The notes beneath the pieces are model-generated. The model made no database searches, was not told where the DNA came from, and was given only the letters and a program-made list of their open reading frames with translations. From the NCBI GenBank assembly GCA_022605405.1, contig JABYQQ010000014.1, forward strand, positions 124,001 through 188,000: DNA of 64,000 nt, in the 5' to 3' direction. The stretch comes from Earliella scabrosa. Its lineage: Eukaryota > Basidiomycota > Agaricomycetes > Polyporales > Polyporaceae. A program made the position numbers and the translations under genes. Of this stretch, positions 57,540 through 64,000 are shown piece after piece (position 1 is the first letter of the stretch; each line of letters begins with the position of its first letter).

Positions 57540-58815
57540 GTGGTGCGGTTCTCTCAGCTTGTAGAACAGCATCAATTTTCCTAACTTCTCTATCTTGCCG
57601 TAGACAAGCAGTGGCCGGCTATATATATGATGCTTGTATGGCAATGCCTTTCAGCGCCGTACAATCCTCCGAGTCGGGATGAATGTCTTGCCGTCTGTCT
57701 CAGAACGGGAACTATCCCATAGCTGTACTGACTATGATAGTAGTGGGATCGGGGTGACAAACTGATACTGTAAATCTGTCTCAACGAGCTCGGCATTTAA
57801 CTGCCTCTATCTGATGATTGAATCAGGCACGTTCTGACACATGGGATTCACGACATCTACTCAGTAATGCTCCGAAAAGAAGTCTAACTTGTCTCTCCCA
57901 TAATTAGGGGCTCGTGGAGATGACTCTCACAACCGCCACACTCGCCCGTGTCCAACAAAGCTCCCTGTCTCACCCTGTCAACAGCATCAATGTGAGAAAG
58001 ACACGACCGGACTCCCCTAACTTCTCGATCATTCCAAGCTGGCCTGAGACCTCCAGCAATTCAAAACCCCGCCTCGTAGTAAACGGTATGATTGTCTCCG
58101 TCAATGCGGCTCTGGATACGCGCTCAAAGTCCCTCGTAGTAATAGAACGTTAACACATAATCCCGTAGCACGGTACGTGTGGCAGCGCTCGGGCCGCGCA
58201 GTCACGGACACAGCAGCCTGAGTTCTCTACGCGCCGACGGTTCTCTTCCCTGCCCAACCTCGTCACGACATCGAGGACCACATGATGAATACGGAGTTCT
58301 TCTGGACCTCACCTCTACCAGCGGCAGTGGGTTGTGATCTTATAGATCTTATTTATAGGCTGAGCAACGGAGAGGGCTTCTCTGATACATCTCACGATGC
58401 TCTACTTCCCATGTCAATGCGCCATCTGTCAGACGAGCAATACGGGTAGGCCGACCCAGCTTGTAGAACAACCCATATACCCCTTTGGACAAGGTCGCAA
58501 GCTCTCAATCTTGTTTGAGGGGACCCTATCCCAGCCATCAACAATCCGGCTCGGCTCTACATCCTCTGCCAGGTGTAGAGAACAAGGATTTTTAAGCCTA
58601 GGTATATTCGAGTACCTCCTTTCGTCCGTCTTGCTTATCACGAATTCCAGAATTGGTCTTGTGGTGTGAGGGCAAAGTGGTATGCCTACAGCGCGCCCTG
58701 CATCAGACCAATGACTACAGCCAGCGTCCGGAATGTGATACGGTGAGATGACCTTGCTATTACACCTGACGATCCTCTAAGCGGACTCAGCGCACCGTCA
58801 GGATGGGGATGCACA
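57540..58815. other. No supported gene
   Basis: Short ORFs only (for example 57914-58153), none recognisable. Confidence 0.5.
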
Positions 58816-60464
58816 ATGGGCACCCGCTTGGGTCTCGTACAACTCTCGCTGCTCCTTCTCTATGCTACAACAACAATTGCATTCGACCTCGAGCTCTCCC
58901 AAGATCCCCCGGTACAATGCGGAGATATCACCCTCACTACAATTGACGGGACGCCGCCTCTCATTTTCAGTGTATGGACCTCGGTGGGCTCAGGACCGCG
59001 GACGCAGCACATGCTGGGGGAGAGCTTGACAGCGACATCGCTGACATGGCTGGTCACAGTCCCCGCCGGGACTCAAGTGTTTTTCCAAGTGGAGGGAGCA
59101 AATCACAGGCAGGGCATGATTCAGCTCGGCGGAAGATTTGTCGATCCGAGCCCTGACGATAGCTGCCTCGGGAACAGCTTCCCTACATCAAACTCGGCTA
59201 CAGGTCCGACCAGTCCCACTCAGAGGACTTCACGGACATCTCAGCCCTCCCTCCCGCCTCGCACATCTTCGAGTCTATTGCCGTCGTCCAGTAGCCCCAC
59301 TGAGACGTTGCCGCCGGTCTCAGCATCTCCGAGCACCACAACGCCAGAGACGCCTCCAAACACCACAACGCTCCCAGATAGCTCGCCGTCCGCTTCGTCG
59401 AGGGCTAATACACAAGATTCCTCGTCTGCGATTCATTCCCCATCGGGATCTGTCACAACATTCCCCTCGATAGTACCGTCTACAGGCGTGGGCGGAACAA
59501 ACGTGGGTTCATCCGGGACATCCACGGCCATTCCAAGTGCGCCTTCTCCGTCATCCCCAACGAGACCTGCTCCACTGCCGGCTCCGCCCCATTCATCACG
59601 TCTTGGGCTTATTGTGGGACTCGTGGTCGGGGGAATAGTAATTGTCCTGACCATTCTCGGGGCATTATGTTGGAGGAGGAGACGTAAACGCTCCCGTCAA
59701 GCAACTAAAGCGCAGCAACCATGCGTTTGGATTGGCGGTACGCACCGAGAAACCTTGTGGCGAACCTACACAGCTGATATATCGTGACAGACAAGCATCA
59801 CTCACTCAGAAGTACCGATACTCTCCGACCTTTGTCAAGCGGACTGCGCTCCCTGGATACATCGTCCGCCTCTCAAAACGATACTATCCCGGCGCACACG
59901 GAGCCTCCACCACGAGATGCAGCCGATTATTCTATCGGTCTTCCCCCTACACCACTTGCCTCGCGCGAAAGCAACCTTGCTTCGACGTCACGCCTCTCTC
60001 ACGACTCGCTTTTGGGGAACTCCAATGCAAGGCCAACCTCGTCTTCCACCATACGCAAGACGACCAGTGTTCTGGTGGCAGAGACGGGATACAGGTCTCG
60101 TGCTAGCGTCACGCCCAGCGTGTTGCAGCATGAGCTGCCGAAGGATGATACGGCCTCGGCAAAACCTGCTCTCGTGTCCGCCGGGATTGAGGACCAACAG
60201 ACGAACGCGGCGGTATCCGAGCTCAAAGACAATCATGCAGCACCCTCAGCTCCCCGACTAGAGCCATCCCACGCCACTCCTCAGGAGAACCGCAGCCTCA
60301 TGAACGCCGAAGAGCTGCATCCTGGTATCGGAGGACAGGTTGTGTACGAGCTTGATGGGGGGATACGCCTTGCAGGAGGTCCTCCAGACGAACTGGATAT
60401 TGACAGTCGACTCAGTTCATTTGCCGGAAATCTTACACTTCCTCCCCCATACCAGCGGTACTAG
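58816..60464 (+). CDS. Class I membrane protein with very long stalk, PPPYQRY end
   Basis: About 531 residues from exons 58816-59737 and 59791-60464. Clean signal peptide (LVQLSLLLLYATTTIA). Ectodomain: LTTIDGTPPLIFSVW, LTWLVTVPAGTQVFFQV, DDSCLGN. The stalk of about 145 residues is rich in Ser, Thr and Pro. One helix (LGLIVGLVVGGIVIVLTILGALCW) is followed by RRRRKRSR, then the phase-1 intron. The tail is about 220 residues, starts DKHHSLRST, contains ELDGGIRLAGGPPDEL and ends LPPPYQRY. It has the best-defined architecture in the array and is a good reference for the family. Expected at the plasma membrane with stalk O-glycosylation; ligand unknown. Confidence 0.9.
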
Positions 60465-62787
60465 GTAGATTCGTACCGTATTAGTTTGATGTGCAGGTCA
60501 TGTACGTACGCTGGCGTCGAGCTTTATGAGAGTGCACCAGAGTGACAACCGAGCATCCGACTGGAGAATGTCAAGCTAGACCGACTCGCATGAGCTCGCA
60601 TGTCGTCGTGGTGAAGACCGAGGCCTCGGCGCCGGTCCGGCTTATCCGGTCTCGGGGATCACGCGTGACCATCATGATGGTGACCATCATCACGCTGGTC
60701 ACATCACTTTGCCCCTTCTCCAGCGACGACCATGTCGTCCTCCACGCACTGTCGACCCCGGTCTACCTCTTGCTCCTGATCCTCTCTCGTACACACTCTT
60801 GGAGTCTCTGCTTTTTGAACTCAAGAACTCGGCTGCTGAAGCACGCTAGACGGAGGTTTTGAGATTAGCAGGGGGCGTTTGGGGGCGTCGAGATCAGTAA
60901 GTGCCTCAATCTCTGGTGGAAGTGCTCCAAGCTCGCAGCGACTCTGTGTGCGGGGCGAACGTCTGCTGCTGGAATTTATGTCATGTTGCTCTTGAACTCG
61001 ATCTGTACACGCTCCGATGTGTCGGCGCAGCTGAAGGGAGGAAAGTTCATTGCCACTCATCGGGCAGATGCTGTTCCGATCTGTTCGTCTTCAACGTTCA
61101 AACACTCAAGCTCTCTCGGCTGCTAAGGACCTGGGCTGCATTCTTCCAACGGCTATACACCCTCGATACTCCGCGTCATGAAGGTTTCATCAGCCCCACA
61201 TCCTTTGTTCAATGCGGCATTCGCGATATCCCTCCGCTATGCTCTCATCGACATCTATCTCATTATGAACTCATGCCAGCGGCGGGTCCGTCGGTGGGAG
61301 CGTCAATGCTATCCGCGATCTCCCAATCCGGTGCTCATCTGCAACGTGCCCCTCATCCTCGGCATATCGCCATTACTCCGATTCGAAGATGTCGGAAGGG
61401 GTGCTCAGCCAGTACGTAGTGGTTTCACAAGGCCGAATGGTTGATATCTGACTGATCATTCAGACTGCCTCCCGGACTTCGTGGATGGATCAGACTGATG
61501 CGCGGAATCACCGAGTACTTCCATGTCACGTCTGGCCGTCTCTCAGGTCAGAGGGCAACCCATGTACGACCTCACGGGCCGCTCGGATACGATTCACGCC
61601 GTTGAGGCTTGCCATGGCTACTACACTCAGCTCAGCTCTACGACTTCGCAGATCCTTGTGCGTCGCGATCAATAGAGAGCGGCACGAGCTTTGGACTGCG
61701 AATAGGGGTGCAGGTGACAACCAGCGTTGCTCGAGAGCATCGCGTTGACGGAAGGAATAATGCTGGGGGCCATCGATCTTCCCGCGCCGACGTTCACGCT
61801 GTCCAAGGCGTTCCAAACAACCGATTCAACCCGTCTACGTTCCTCCGCAGTGTGTTTCTGCGAGCGCATGGATCAGAACCTTCACCGGACAGATCATTCC
61901 CTCATTTCTCGCGATACCATCTGCCCCGCGCTGACCGTATCCGCTCCTGTACGCCCTCTTCCGGTACACGTCAATGCACATCATCCGCATACTCTGTGCT
62001 TGGCTGTGTTCTTCGGCGTCTTCCATGGGTTCGTCAGCTACCTCCTGCGCGTCCGCATTGCTCATATGTCTGTGGGCGTGGAGACGACCTGTCCCCTTCT
62101 TCGAGTTACGCGCGCTGTCAATCAGCACAGTCTGTATATCTTTGGCATACCCGTGCTTCCCATGTACTAGACCGACCCACGACTCAAAAGGTATGTCTCG
62201 AACTCTTCAGATGCTTGCCTGTTAGCTAAGCCTTTGCCATAGATCCCGCGCAGGTCGCGGCACATCAGAGGTTGTAGCTGCTTCACTTCGCGCTTCGCAA
62301 GTGCGGACTCTTCAGAGGTGTGTCGCGTCGCAATCTATGTTGAGTGTGGGGCTGTGGACTGACATATGATTCGTAGTCACCCCTGCACCTTTGTCTCATC
62401 GATAATCGCGCTCGGCCCGCTCGGAGACAGCGCAGGACCTTCCAGTCGGTCGACCCGGCTGCAGCATCAGCTTCGAGTCCTTCCATTCTCACTCACGCCT
62501 GCTGCGCCCATCCAACTGGCGGCCTTCGCCGCCTCTGTCGCGTAGGATGGTTCTGAATACCTCCGGCGAACCCGACGCTCTCATCACCTCGTCTGGAGAT
62601 ATCATTCTGGACCCGAGGGCCGTCGATGGTGTTGCCATTGTCTCCGCGACTTTCTTTGAGGCTGTGTTTCCTCTTCAACCGGCTAGTATCGACCACGCTC
62701 TGCAATCCGTTCGCCATGAAGGGCTCATTTCTGCATTTCTTCTAACAGACCTCTTCCCCCTGTGAGACTTCATCGCAAGTCACCATT
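60465..62787. other. Long stretch without a supported gene
   Basis: Several overlapping plus-strand ORFs have hydrophobic runs (for example VTIMMVTIITLVTSL near 60655 and LCLAVFFGVFHGFVSYLL near 61995). These could be pieces of one decayed multi-pass membrane gene, but I could not build a consistent exon model or name a family. The ORF at 62547-62765 ends just before the next gene and is also unrecognised. Confidence 0.4.
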
Positions 62788-63584
62788 ATGGCGAACGACC
62801 CGTCCGGGCCTGGGGTGACCATCCCGGCGGTCACCGTCACTCATGTTCTTGTCGTCACTGTGGTCCAGACCGTCACTAGTACGATGACACTGCCCCCGTC
62901 CAGCGAAATCCCGTCCGCTCCTAACCAAACGAATCCCGCATGGTACGTGTCACAGCCCTCGGAGGTCCCCCACTACTCGTCCTCGTCATACTCGACCACG
63001 GCCTTCTGGACCGCCGAAGTGACCGCTGGGCTCGTTGTCGGAGTCCTCGGGATTCTCATCGGCATCACCGCCATCGTCGTCGTCTTCGTTCGCCGCCGTC
63101 CATCCAAGACCGAGACGTCGCCTCCCCGCAACCTGTTCGGAATGTGGCGGCCCTTCTCCCGGGCTCGAAGGATCCGGAGGGACGGTGCGTACCTTTCATC
63201 TCTATCAGGTCATCCATCACGTCTCTCACCTCTCACCCGGCCTACCATCACGTCCACGCACTGACAGACAGACCACTCTGCCTGCCCTCCCCGACCCAAT
63301 CAGATCTCGAAGCGTACATTCGGCGGCCGCCGGCCGCCGAGAAGCTCGTCGAGCTCCCGGCCAACAACCGGCTCTCCGTGCCTCCGACGCTGACGGACGT
63401 GAGGGCGTCGAGGACGTCGTCGTCGCAGACCCTGGTCATTGAGAGCCCGATGGGCTCGACGTTCGCTGCGCCGCCTTCGGCGCAGGGGTTCGTGCGGGGC
63501 GTCGACCAGCCGTTCGAGCGCGCGAGGAGCAGCTCGAGGCTGCGCAGGCCGAGTGCGCAGGCGGACAAGGCGCTGGACTTGTGA
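62788..63584 (+). CDS. Short single-pass membrane protein, no PPxY
   Basis: About 225 residues from exons 62788-63184 and 63304-63584. No signal peptide. The outer part is a Val/Thr-rich beta-prone segment (VTHVLVVTVVQTVTSTMTL) and a short Ser/Tyr stalk (HYSSSSYSTT). One helix (VTAGLVVGVLGILIGITAIVVVFV) is followed by RRRPSK and a basic run (RARRIRR). The phase-1 intron again follows, with the tail starting DLEAYIRRPP. The tail is Ser/Ala/Arg-rich without PPxY or RLAGGP. It keeps the gene plan of the array with a minimal ectodomain, similar in outline to the 32 kb gene. Confidence 0.78.
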
Positions 63585-64000
63585 GGACTCAGATGTAGGT
63601 CGATGACCATGTTGTGGGACGTGGTCCTGTATGTTTGTGTTGCTGAAACGCTGAATGAGACGGGACGCGGTTTCATCTGACGTGCCCCGGGCTGAAAGGG
63701 CGGTGCGTGACATAGTCACAGACACGAGGCGCGTGGTCACTTGTTACCGAGCCCAGTCACGGGCTCTCGCTGACAGTCACAGTCGGGACGGCGTTAACTG
63801 CCTGCAAACTGCGAGGGTTGGAAGAGTTCACTGCAGCTCACTTTGAACTCATTCTGAATGGCTGCTCTGCGGCGTTGGTTTGGTCTGTTTGGGTCTTGCA
63901 GGGGACTGATTCTGTTCTGTTCTATGAAAGTGAGTCGTTTCTCCTTGATGTGGCTTACGCGTGCTAATCCTTCGGTCGATCTTGGCAGGGAGTATCCTTG
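63585..64000. other. 3' flank at the window edge
   Basis: Nothing recognised before the window ends. Confidence 0.5.

Noticed and set aside
60542..62229. A seven-helix receptor gene
   Set aside because: Hydrophobic runs occur in several frames but no set of exons with proper splice sites gives a continuous multi-pass protein.
1..64000. Bacterial-style features: CRISPR arrays, operons, Shine-Dalgarno sites, replication origins
   Set aside because: The gene structures are eukaryotic with many short introns; no spaced identical repeats or other bacterial features were seen.
1..64000. tRNA or rRNA genes
   Set aside because: No cloverleaf-like sequence with A and B boxes and no rRNA-like stretch was noticed. 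A tRNA scan would be needed to exclude them fully.

Overview
The window reads as nuclear DNA of an agaricomycete fungus (Basidiomycota), most likely a polypore or relative. Genes are dense and GC-rich, with many GT-AG introns of about 50-80 bases. The families seen are typical of that group: type-B carboxylesterases, MYND-finger proteins, SRPK-like kinases, and Ser/Thr-rich single-pass membrane proteins. Organism and family names come from recalled family features, because no search was possible. Exon models were read by eye. For most spliced genes the exon lengths sum to a multiple of three, which supports the models.

Layout. Bases 1-5740 hold two tandem type-B carboxylesterase/lipase genes; the first is cut by the window edge and may be broken. 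From 6.0 to 63.6 kb runs an array of about 19 genes or gene remnants for single-pass membrane proteins. Each has an extracellular part, a Ser/Thr/Pro-rich stalk, one helix followed by Arg/Lys, and a cytoplasmic tail. Within the array, 7.7-17.7 kb is a head-to-tail duplication of about 5 kb. Its first unit carries a decayed membrane gene and a truncated helicase; the second carries an intact Irc3-type DEAH helicase (16.5-19.1 kb). A foldback MITE-like element sits at 7.4-7.7 kb. A minus-strand block (19.6-35.1 kb) holds more membrane genes, two MYND-finger genes with a third decayed copy, and an SRPK-like kinase whose catalytic motifs are degenerate. From 36.1 to 63.6 kb all recognised genes are on the plus strand and nearly all are membrane genes.

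The array is the main discovery candidate. Two ectodomain types occur: a short beta-sandwich-like domain with a W-T/S-G-G-x-P-P/G signature, and a galactose-binding-like domain with a D-x-D-x-x-I-x-Y-x-G-x-W signature. Both are joined to the same membrane-anchor design. In almost every member a phase-1 intron sits just after the basic stretch that ends the membrane helix, so the tail is a separate interchangeable exon. About a dozen tails carry PPxY motifs, often as the last residues (PPPYRRY) or as LPPYGYT-HEPQ. PPxY is the known ligand of WW domains such as those of Rsp5/Nedd4 ubiquitin ligases. A second tail block, GG-I/V-R-L-A-G-G-P, is conserved and I do not recognise it. My inference is a fast-evolving family of surface receptors or adaptors whose varied ectodomains feed a common ubiquitin/endocytosis output. 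Function is not shown by sequence alone.
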